Source: Pseudomonadales bacterium (GTDB lineage Bacteria > Pseudomonadota > Gammaproteobacteria > Pseudomonadales > DT-91). From it: a stretch of DNA of 64,000 nt. Both the position numbers and the translations under genes were made by a program. Positions within the stretch are counted from its first letter, which is position 1; each line of letters opens with the position of its first letter. Shown in pieces: positions 1-6,320 of the stretch. The notes beneath the pieces are model-generated. The model was not told the origin of the DNA. It saw nothing but the letters and a program-made list of their open reading frames with translations, and ran no database searches. The stretch is from positions 1-64,000 of the forward strand of contig JABSRQ010000020.1 in assembly GCA_013215055.1 (NCBI GenBank). The letters run 5' to 3'.

Positions 1-1
1 C

Positions 2-439
2 AGCCTGGAATTAGGTGCCGACGAATGTGCCAGTAAAACGATGGGTGCAAGGGTGCTACAGGCGCGGGTAAAGGCGATTAAAAGAGCGCAAAGTCGTTAT
101 ATCAAGGCCGCTTCTAAAGAGTCACCGCCGATTAATAAAGACCTGCTTCAGGTGCATGACTTGCTAATCAATACCGTCACCCGACAAGTGAGCTTGGCGG
201 GTGAGTTTTTCCATTTAAGTGCACCAGAATACGATATTCTGGCCTTGCTGGTTGAAAATATCGGTAAGATCATCTCCAGAGAAGAGATTTTTATTAAGGT
301 GCGTGGATTTCAATACGATGGCAATAGCCGCTTTGTGGATGTACATATCTCCAGGTTACGTCAAAAAATCAAAGCCCTGTCTCCGGTTAATGAAATCGTT
401 AAAACGATTAGAGGCAGGGGTTATTTAATTATCCCCTGA
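2..439 (+). CDS. OmpR-family response regulator, C-terminal part (RstA-like), cut by left edge
   Basis: The reading frame is open to the left edge, so the start lies outside the window. The first ~25 residues are the tail of a receiver domain (LELGADECASKT, matching the usual LGADDYxxKP around the conserved Lys). A winged-helix DNA-binding domain follows and ends with DVHISRLRQKI and IKTIRGRGYLI-type motifs, diagnostic of OmpR/PhoB regulators. RGFQYDGNSRFVDVHISRLR resembles the RstA subgroup. It would be phosphorylated by a sensor kinase and bind promoter DNA. The usual Pro after the receiver Lys is replaced by Thr, a small oddity. No partner kinase follows on the right, so it may lie to the left. 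Function in detail is inferred from family only. Confidence 0.85.
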   Translation, partial: SLELGADECASKTMGARVLQARVKAIKRAQSRYIKAASKESPPINKDLLQVHDLLINTVTRQVSLAGEFFHLSAPEYDILALLVENIGKIISREEIFIKVRGFQYDGNSRFVDVHISRLRQKIKALSPVNEIVKTIRGRGYLIIP

Positions 440-515
440 TGTTCTCTATAGCGGTTATGTCTGTATACAATAATTGCGACTATCACGTTTGAATTATTAT
501 GGAGTGAGAACGGAC

Positions 516-1060
516 GTGACAAGCAAAACCCCCGTTGAATTAACTGATTTACCTAATATCGTTAAAGAGGCTTATGTTTAGCCTACGCAGTTTTGTCAGA
601 ATATAGACACTCATGCCGAGCATAAACCACGTATATTATTATTATATGGTTCATTAAGAGATCGTTCATTCAGCCGCCTGGTGGTCGAAGAGTCGGCCAG
701 AATTCTGCAAAGTTTTGGCTGTGAAACGCGTATCTATAATCCATCAGGTTTACCTCTGCCCGATGATGTGGAAGACACTCCCCCCAACGTGAGTTGACTC
801 TGTGGTCACAAGGGCATATCTGGTGTTCACCGGAGCGCCATGGCGCGATTACCGGCATCATGAAAATCCAGATCGACTGGATTCCTTTATCTCTCGGTGC
901 GGTACGCCCAACACAGAGGAACACCCTGGCGGTGATGCAGGTAGAAGGCGGCTCTCAATCTTTTAATGCGGTGAACCAGCTGCGTATATTAGGCCGCTGG
1001 ATGCGACTGATCACCATTCCTAATCAGTCGTCTGTGGCCAAAAAGTATAAGGTGCATTAA
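516..1060 (+). pseudogene. arsH: arsH-like NADPH:FMN oxidoreductase, broken and 3'-truncated
   Basis: Three pieces read as ArsH, the flavoprotein of arsenic resistance operons: RILLLYGSLRDRSFSRL with [10 protein letters not shown] (about 628-770), then, after a frameshift with probable small deletion near 790, [35 protein letters not shown] and [19 protein letters not shown] up to 1044. A GTG start at 516 has a GGAG ribosome site upstream. Damage visible: an in-frame TAG at 579-581, a TGA near 794 with the frame change, and loss of the last ~30 residues. After SSVAK the reading runs into TATAAGGTGCATTA, a sequence repeated elsewhere as an element end, so truncation by insertion or rearrangement is likely. 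No other ars gene is next to it. Confidence 0.85.
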
Positions 1061-1065
1061 GCCCC
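1045..1065 (+). repeat. Element-end repeat, copy 1 (TATAAGGTGCATTA..CCCC)
   Basis: The short sequence TATAAGGTGCATTA followed by GCCCC begins exactly where ArsH similarity stops. Near-identical copies in the same orientation occur at 2523-2541, 2545-2564 and 19995-20013. At 19995 it also abuts a truncated gene (IS66 transposase). This recurrent position at broken gene ends marks it as a probable mobile-element terminus. Confidence 0.6.
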
Positions 1066-1317
1066 ACTCCTATACTTTCCAGAAGTACAACATGGCATTA
1101 ACGGGTAGGGATAGCCGCAGTTGCCCCCTCCCCAACACAACTGGAGTTGTATGACCGTCTATGTTGTTCATTTAACAAACAATATTTAAGTAAATCCCCT
1201 TGTTCTTGTTAATTAAATTGTGCACAATATATTTCCTGGCCATAGGCTGTGACCAGGACGCAGGAACTTAAACCTATGTTGGCGCTGACACAAGCAGCAC
1301 AATAAACAAGGGCAGAG
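1066..1317. other. Intergenic, no gene recognised
   Basis: This 250-bp stretch between the arsH relic and the peroxidase gene holds no convincing open frame. A C-rich stretch around 1109-1150 with an ACAACT/AGTTGT hairpin faintly recalls the 3' end of a group II intron on the reverse strand, but there is no intron-encoded protein and no clear domain V. The promoter of the peroxidase gene presumably lies near 1200-1300. Confidence 0.3.
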
Positions 1318-1803
1318 ATGATGACGAATATCTATAATTTTACATGTGAAAAAGTAGGCGGTAAAAAACAGGATCTGAGCGAATATCGTGGCAAAGTCAT
1401 GCTTATCGTTAACACGGCCAGCAAATGTGGATTGACGCCGCAATTTACCGCTCTGGAACAAATATTCGACGACTATAAAGACAATGATTTTTCCGTTTTG
1501 GGATTTCCCTGCAACCAGTTTGCACGACAAGAGCCTGCCAGCAATGAAACTATTCAGGAATTTTGTCAGCTAAACTACGGTGTTAGCTTTCCGGTTTATG
1601 CCAAGGTAGATGTCAACGGTGATAATACCTCGCCCTTGTTTAAACATTTAAAAAGCAAAGCCCCAGGTATCCTTGGTAGCGAAACCATCAAGTGGAACTT
1701 CACCAAATTTTTGGTTGATGCCGACGGCAAAGTCGTCAAACGGTATGCACCGGCGACAAAACCTGAAGCCATCCGCAAGGATATCGAAAGACTGCTGGCG
1801 TAA
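1318..1803 (+). CDS. Glutathione peroxidase-family thiol peroxidase
   Basis: A full-length (161 aa) GPx-family enzyme that reduces hydrogen peroxide and organic hydroperoxides in the cytoplasm using thioredoxin or glutathione. All family landmarks are present: peroxidatic Cys37 in NTASKCG, the GFPCNQF motif with Cys65, catalytic Gln71 in ARQEP, and Trp126-Asn127 in KWNFTKF. Cys rather than selenocysteine is used. There is no signal peptide. Two adjacent ATGs (1318 and 1321) follow an AGGGCAGAG ribosome site, so the start is uncertain by one codon. An OhrR-type regulator follows 41 bp downstream on the same strand, suggesting one peroxide-responsive unit. The pair is bracketed by element-end repeats, suggesting transfer as a cassette. 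Confidence 0.93.
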   Translation: MMTNIYNFTCEKVGGKKQDLSEYRGKVMLIVNTASKCGLTPQFTALEQIFDDYKDNDFSVLGFPCNQFARQEPASNETIQEFCQLNYGVSFPVYAKVDVNGDNTSPLFKHLKSKAPGILGSETIKWNFTKFLVDADGKVVKRYAPATKPEAIRKDIERLLA

Positions 1804-1844
1804 TTCTCTAACAGTGTTTAACTGTTTTATCTACCGGAGTCATA

Positions 1845-2348
1845 ATGATGAAAACCCATGCCGTAATGCCGATTAAAATTAACGAACGTGAATTATTGCG
1901 CCTGGAAAACCAGCTGTGCTTCCAGATTTATACAGCATCCAGAGTCATGACCCAGGCTTATAAACCGTTCCTCAAGGCGCTAGGGCTGACCTACCCACAA
2001 TACCTGTTGATGATGGTCTTATGGCAGAAGCAGGGCGAACTGGAAGACGCAGGGACGATGGGTTTGGCACAAAGCTCGGTGATGGAGCTTGGATCACGTT
2101 TACGCCTGGATTCGGGTACCTTGTCGCCACTGTTAAAGCGCATGGAAGCACAAGGGCTGTTATCGCGTCAGCGCAATGCCGAAGACGAACGCCAGCTGCA
2201 GGTGGTATTGACCGACAAGGGCATCAACCTCAGTATAGAGGCGGTAGAAGTACCATTGAAACTGCTGTGTGAGCTGGATATGCCGGCAGAAGAATTGTGG
2301 GCTTTGAAGTTACAGCTAGAGCAGCTTATTGTGACTATCGACGATTGA
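1845..2348 (+). CDS. MarR/OhrR-family organic-peroxide-sensing repressor
   Basis: This 167-aa protein has the winged-helix fold of MarR regulators and the features of the OhrR subgroup: an N-terminal LCFQIYTASRVMTQAYKPFL helix carrying the reactive Cys (Cys25 in this numbering), GLTYPQYLLMMVLW, and LDSGTLSPLLKRMEAQGLLSR with ERQLQVVLT in the wing. In OhrR proteins oxidation of this Cys by organic hydroperoxides releases the operator and induces a peroxidase. Being directly downstream of a glutathione peroxidase, it most likely represses that gene and itself. A GGAG ribosome site precedes the start; the N terminus is about 7 residues longer than usual, so a start at Met8 is also possible. Intact, unlike most neighbours. 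Confidence 0.88.
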   Translation: MMKTHAVMPIKINERELLRLENQLCFQIYTASRVMTQAYKPFLKALGLTYPQYLLMMVLWQKQGELEDAGTMGLAQSSVMELGSRLRLDSGTLSPLLKRMEAQGLLSRQRNAEDERQLQVVLTDKGINLSIEAVEVPLKLLCELDMPAEELWALKLQLEQLIVTIDD

Positions 2349-2522
2349 TACGGCATCTATGCTTATCAACTTCGTTGACTGGTGAGAATTGCTGAGCGCA
2401 AGCCCTGCAGAAACTCGCAGACGGTTTCAGATGCAAAAGTTGTAATTCAAGGGGAGGGTTAATCCGGCTTTCCTCTACCTCTCAATAAGCAATTTAGCCC
2501 CATAACGGGCATCATGTGAAAA

Positions 2523-2541
2523 TATAAGGTGCATTAACCCC
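2523..2541 (+). repeat. Element-end repeat, copy 2
   Basis: TATAAGGTGCATTAACCCC is the same as the copy at 1045-1065 apart from one base in the tail and in the same orientation. The two direct copies bracket the peroxidase/OhrR gene pair. A third copy with G for C begins at once afterwards (2545), forming a tandem. Confidence 0.6.
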
Positions 2542-2544
2542 CGA

Positions 2545-2745
2545 GTATAAGGTGGATTAGCCCCAATTCTCTTAAACGATGATGTAAAAAATATTGATGT
2601 GGTTTTGTAAACTAACGGGTTTCAGAGGTGTAGAGTGGTAATAAGCCTAATGCCATACCCTGTTAATTCACAGTGGTTCTAACAGGAGAAAGCTAGGTAA
2701 ATTTTGCCCTACAGGTCTAGGTCTGTGTTCTGAGGTTACCCTAGG
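2545..2745 (+). repeat. ~200-bp dispersed repeat A, copy 1 (probable IS91-family element end)
   Basis: From TATAAGGTGGATTAG to about TCTAGGTCTGTG this segment matches 19995-20190 along its whole length at roughly 80% by eye, with shared blocks such as CTCTTAAACGATG, AAACTAACGGG and CTGTTAATTCAC. The second copy lies immediately beyond the stop codon of an IS91-family transposase tail, so the repeat is probably the noncoding end of such an element. Here the transposase part is missing. Confidence 0.7.
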
Positions 2746-2884
2746 AAAACCATCACCAAAGGCTTCACATCAAGACCTTTATCTACTTCGCTAATCTCAG
2801 ACTGAGGTGGTCAATCTTTTTGATACACCCCAGTTATTGCTCTCTACTGCCCAGAAAAAAAGGCTGAACACCGAAGCGCATGTC

Positions 2885-2930
2885 CTACAGCCATAATCAA
2901 TGGGATTGGGCGTTAATATTTCTTATACTC
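2885..2930. repeat. 46-bp dispersed repeat B, copy 1
   Basis: The block running from CTACAGCCAT through GGGATTGGGCG to TTTCTTATACT is repeated at 9626-9670 with one mismatch visible by eye. Both copies lie in gene-free DNA next to broken genes. It is probably a remnant or end of a mobile element; no family is recognised. Confidence 0.7.
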
Positions 2931-2957
2931 AAATACTTTATTCATTAAACTATATTT

Positions 2958-3370
2958 TCAAGCCTTAGCTTCAAAAACCACCCTCGCCGCCCGTATTTCA
3001 TCATGATGATCTTCGGCCCATTTAATTAAGTGAATCAGAGGCTGTACCACATCTTCGCCCAAGGCGGTAAGCTCATACTCAACCCGCGCGGCACTTCGGC
3101 AAAAACGTGGCGTTTCACATAGCCGTCTTGCTCCAATTGGCGTAAAGAAACCGTTAACATACGTTTGGAAATTTTTTCGATACGGCGCTGTAAAGCCGAA
3201 AAACGTTCAGGGCCATCCATCAAAGCAAACAGAATCAGCATCAGCATCAGCATCAGCATCAGCATCAGCATCAGCATCAGCATCAGCATCGGCCATTTGC
3301 GGGTAAGATTGGATAAAACATCCCTTACCGCACAATTTTCATCATTGGGGAAAATGCGTTTATCTGCCAT
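2958..3370 (-). pseudogene. HxlR-family transcriptional regulator, frameshifted, with dipeptide repeat expansion
   Basis: The N-terminal part reads as an HxlR winged-helix regulator: CAVRDVLSNLTRKWPM, then ALMDGPERFSALQRRI, KRMLTVSLRQLEQDGYVKR and AEVP. Between RKWPM and LILFAL it carries about nine Met-Leu dipeptides encoded by the (ATCAGC) repeat at 3234-3293; normal HxlR proteins run KWxxLIL without an insert. Near residue 95 the frame shifts: the expected continuation RVEYELTALGEDVVQPLI is present in another frame and runs to a stop at 2958-2960. The expanded helix would disturb the DNA-binding domain. It is divergent from the DCC gene at 3546, a plausible former target. Sequencing error at the indel cannot be excluded. 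Confidence 0.8.
3234..3293. repeat. Hexanucleotide microsatellite (ATCAGC)x9 plus one imperfect unit
   Basis: Nine perfect copies of ATCAGC occupy 3234-3287, followed by ATCGGC. The tract lies inside the HxlR-type gene, where on the reverse strand it encodes alternating Leu-Met. Because the unit is six bases, copy-number change by replication slippage keeps the reading frame and alters only helix length. Confidence 0.97.
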
Positions 3371-3545
3371 TTTTTCACTTAAGTCATCTCAATATTTCTT
3401 CTTTTCCGTAGTTTTAACCAGGTTTTTTGGTTTGGTTCACTTAAAGTAATCAAGGCACTTCATCGTGCCTTATTGACACAGTATCTTAAGCAACAGAAAA
3501 TGGTCACTATTAGTAACTGATGGTGTTTTTTACGTGGAGAAAACC

Positions 3546-4001
3546 ATGAGCAGCCCTCATCTACCCCCAAACAACAAACCCATCATGCTCTTTGACAGTG
3601 ATTGTGCTTTATGTAATGGCACTGTGCAGTTTGTTTTAGATTATGACCAAGCTGAAAATATACAATTTGCTTCGCTGCAATCTCCGCTTGGGCAAGATTA
3701 TTTAAAGCACTTTAATCTGCCTGTTGATGATTTTCAGTCGTATATTGTCATTGACGAAGATGGCGCGTTTCAGAAATCACAAGCCGTGTACAAAATGGCT
3801 TATCATATGGGCGGAAAATGGTGAGTGTTAGCATTTTTGTACCGCCTAATACCTAAGTTTATCAACGATGCCATTTATTCATTTGGCTTTAGAAATCGTT
3901 ACCAATGGTTTGGCAAAAACACCCAGTGTCGCATGTTAATACCGGAGCAACGAGCACGATTTTTAAACCTAGAGGCATCGTCTTTTAAAGCAATCAATTA
4001 A
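3546..4001 (+). pseudogene. DCC-family (DUF393) thiol-disulfide oxidoreductase-like protein with an internal stop
   Basis: The frame encodes a DUF393/DCC protein: the signature IMLFDSDCALCNGTVQFVL with its DxxCxxC near the N terminus, SLQSPLGQ, a SQAVYKMAYHMGG segment, and the C-terminal RNRYQWFGKNTQCRM typical of the family. A TGA at 3822-3824 interrupts it right after GGKW, but the same frame resumes immediately and runs to TAA at 3999-4001, giving 151 codons in all. The ATG at 3546 is preferred because GGAGA stands 6 bases before it. DCC proteins are thought to act in redox or membrane processes; the exact role is unknown. Either a single nonsense mutation or a sequencing error explains the break. 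Confidence 0.82.
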
Positions 4002-4054
4002 GAGGCTAGACCTTAACTATGCCTAAACCATACCTTAGTGCATTATCGATAGCA

Positions 4055-4088
4055 TAAAAAAACCGCGAATCACATATTCGCGGCTTTT
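4055..4088 (-). terminator. Bidirectional Rho-independent terminator
   Basis: A perfect 8-bp stem CCGCGAAT/ATTCGCGG with a 5-base loop (4063-4083) is followed on the reverse strand by seven T's and on the forward strand by TTTT. It sits between the convergent DCC gene and the luciferase-like oxidoreductase gene and would end the reverse-strand operon. Confidence 0.85.
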
Positions 4089-4123
4089 AAGTATTGCTCA
4101 CAGGTTTCATTCCGCTTTGTTAT

Positions 4124-5131
4124 TTAGGTTTTTAGCTCTGCGATAATTTTTTTCCACATGTCATCGGGTGCCGCATACGGCGCATAAATGGCGAGTCTAT
4201 CGGCATATTTACCATATTTGGCTTTTAACATGCCGGCAATTTCTTCGGGTTTACCACGAGTACAAAAAGCATCAAGAAAATCTTCATCGATATGGTTGCC
4301 TAACTCATCCCATTTGCCTTCCTTTGATAAGGCATTCAAGGTTGGCTGTAAACCTTCTAAACCTACGGCTTTCATTGGTGGCGCATACGCTGGTGTTGAG
4401 GCATAAAAACCCAGCAGTCCTTTAACACTCTCTTCTGCCGCTTTGTATTCCTCTTCGCTTTCACCGGTAATGACAATGGCATTGATTTGCAGGATAAAAT
4501 CTTCGAGCTTACGGCCTGACTTATCAAGGCCACGCTGCACCGCAGGCATTGCATGATCTTCTAAAAATGGCATGCTGTTAAAAGGGTGCACAATCAAACC
4601 ATCGGCAACTTCGCCAGCAACTTCGGTCATTTTTGGGCCTAAAGCACCTAACATGATTGGCGGCACACCATAAGGGTTAGGCCCAGGATTAAACATTTGG
4701 GTCATTAAGGTATGGCGGTAATACTTCCCTTGGAAATCTAAACGTGTACCATTTTGCCAACAATCAAAAAAAGCTTTCACGGCCAGAATATATTCACGCA
4801 TGCGTGCGGCCGGCGGACTAAATTCCAAACCAAAACGTTTTTCAATATGGGCTTTAATTTGTGAACCAATACCCAAGCTAAATTTACCCTTAGAGAACTT
4901 TTGCAAATCCCAGGCTTGGTAAGCGATATGTGAAGGGTTACGCGGGAATGCCACGGCAATACCGGTGGCAATATCTAATTCGGGTGCATGTTCACTGGCA
5001 ATCGCAAGCGGGAAAAAAGGATCCCAGCTGCCTTCTAAAGTATAAACACCGTCATAACCCATGGCTGACAAACGTTTGGCTTCTGCTGCTGCGCCATCCA
5101 TGCCGGCATAAAAAGGACCGTCAATTTTCAT
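4124..5131 (-). CDS. Luciferase-like (LLM class) flavin/F420-dependent oxidoreductase
   Basis: A complete 335-aa TIM-barrel enzyme of the bacterial luciferase-like superfamily. Recognisable family segments are GYDGVYTLEGSWDPFFPLAIA, IATGIAVAFPRNPSHIAY, the KGKFSLGIGSQ loop, RMREYILAVKAFF, and PPIMLGALGPKMTEVAGEVADG near the cofactor site. Such enzymes use F420 or reduced FMN to oxidise or reduce diverse substrates, and the sequence looks closer to the F420-type group; whether this organism makes F420 is not shown here. It is the last gene of a reverse-strand set with the DUF7065-like and dikinase-like genes and is followed by a terminator, so it probably acts on the same unknown substrate. 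No signal peptide; probably cytoplasmic. Confidence 0.88.
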   Translation of the reverse strand: MKIDGPFYAGMDGAAAEAKRLSAMGYDGVYTLEGSWDPFFPLAIASEHAPELDIATGIAVAFPRNPSHIAYQAWDLQKFSKGKFSLGIGSQIKAHIEKRFGLEFSPPAARMREYILAVKAFFDCWQNGTRLDFQGKYYRHTLMTQMFNPGPNPYGVPPIMLGALGPKMTEVAGEVADGLIVHPFNSMPFLEDHAMPAVQRGLDKSGRKLEDFILQINAIVITGESEEEYKAAEESVKGLLGFYASTPAYAPPMKAVGLEGLQPTLNALSKEGKWDELGNHIDEDFLDAFCTRGKPEEIAGMLKAKYGKYADRLAIYAPYAAPDDMWKKIIAELKT

Positions 5132-5175
5132 GGTTTTTCCTTTGCTTTATTTTTTTAACGTCAAGGTAATAAAAA

Positions 5176-6213
5176 CTAATCACTTTCACGATTACACTCT
5201 AACCAACCAATGCTTTCACTACCATCATCAAAACGACAACGAATTAATGAGCGTCGATACTCCGTCCGATGTGGACTGGCAAAGGTATGGGTAATATCGA
5301 TTTCAGTTCCTGAAATCACCTCAATCACGCCTTGAATTTTACGGCCACTATCACAGTTTAAACTAAAACTGCCGCTGACCGCTTGGGTGGGATCATCGGC
5401 ATTAAACTGTAAATTAAATTCAGTGTTTTCGTTAAGGTTCTCCATCTCGCCGCCGTGGGCATGGTAATAACCCATATTTATCAGTGGCCATTCAGGAATC
5501 ATCACTTGGGTTGCACATAAGCTAAAGTGCTCGTTATTAACCACAAAAAATTGCCAGCCCATATCCCAAGGCCTAGGCCCCCAAGAATGATCACGTTCGC
5601 CACGAACCTTTAGTTCTCTACACTCACCATCAATGATCATTTGGCAATGAGATTGTGTCGGTTGCTCATAACGATCAGTGCTAAAACCTTGGGCAGTATG
5701 ACCATCAACACTGCCACCGCCACGAGAATATGCAGGGCCCTGTGCCGTAACATTTAGCGTTAGCTCAACGGCTTTAATCATACCTTGACGCGCACCCGAT
5801 AAAACACGGGCAAAACCCTTAACGTGTAATTCACCCGTGCGTAATAATTGCTTGGGTTGATAACTAAACTCTAAACCCCAGCCTTGATAAGCGAAGGCTT
5901 TTTTATGGCAGTTAGCCTCATCAACCACTGTTGAATTAGAGTCTTCAACCTTGCCTAACTGTAACTCGGAGAATGGCAGTCGGTTTTCTTCGATAACAAA
6001 CCATTCACTGCCATTAAATAGGTAGAGCCAAAATAACACGCGCTTTTGTACCGGATGCCAGCCAATACGGCAATGGCCGGCATTACTGCCCGTGGCATCA
6101 TACCAATCAAAAAAATAGGATTCGTTCCAGTCGGCATGATCTTCACTAAAAGCATGAGGGAATTCATCTTCAGGCTGAATACCAAATTTACTTACATCCA
6201 TTTCCGTGCTCAT
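5176..6213 (-). CDS. DUF7064/7065-type, CrtC/AttH-like calycin-fold protein
   Basis: This 345-aa protein has the look of the two-domain lipocalin-like group that includes AttH and hydroxyneurosporene synthase CrtC: a N-terminal Trp-rich half (NESYFFDWYD, GWHPVQKRVLFWLYLF) and the family hallmark RGERDHSWGPRPWD at about residues 204-217, followed by WQFFVV and LINMGYYHA. The group binds or converts hydrophobic molecules such as terpenoids; no reaction can be assigned here. There is no signal peptide, so it should be cytoplasmic. It lies 44 bp upstream of the luciferase-like gene and 107 bp downstream of the dikinase-like gene, all on the reverse strand, suggesting a shared catabolic or detoxifying role. 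Confidence 0.75.
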   Translation of the reverse strand: MSTEMDVSKFGIQPEDEFPHAFSEDHADWNESYFFDWYDATGSNAGHCRIGWHPVQKRVLFWLYLFNGSEWFVIEENRLPFSELQLGKVEDSNSTVVDEANCHKKAFAYQGWGLEFSYQPKQLLRTGELHVKGFARVLSGARQGMIKAVELTLNVTAQGPAYSRGGGSVDGHTAQGFSTDRYEQPTQSHCQMIIDGECRELKVRGERDHSWGPRPWDMGWQFFVVNNEHFSLCATQVMIPEWPLINMGYYHAHGGEMENLNENTEFNLQFNADDPTQAVSGSFSLNCDSGRKIQGVIEVISGTEIDITHTFASPHRTEYRRSLIRCRFDDGSESIGWLECNRESD

Positions 6214-6320
6214 ATTCCGCCACCTTATACTGATTGCATTCTAGAAGTTTTGTAGCTGATGTTTACATTCGAATTTGTCATTATTTATACTACACGTCAC
6301 TTAAACATATGACGAAACTG

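Larger units (their letters stand above)
2349..2957. other. Gene-free stretch of mobile-element debris
   Basis: No supported gene in about 600 bp. The stretch holds two tandem copies of the element-end sequence (2523-2541 and 2545-2564), the ~200-bp repeat starting at 2545, and a 46-bp repeat at 2885-2930. The rest (2349-2520 and 2746-2884) shows nothing recognisable. Confidence 0.6.

Noticed and set aside
1090-1160. C-rich stretch resembling the 3' end of a group II intron on the reverse strand
   Set aside because: No reverse transcriptase gene and no convincing domain V; resemblance is from memory of sequence texture only.
3165-3449. Forward-strand open frame with a Ser-Ile repeat
   Set aside because: It is the antisense of the hexanucleotide tract in the HxlR gene; no family or ribosome site.
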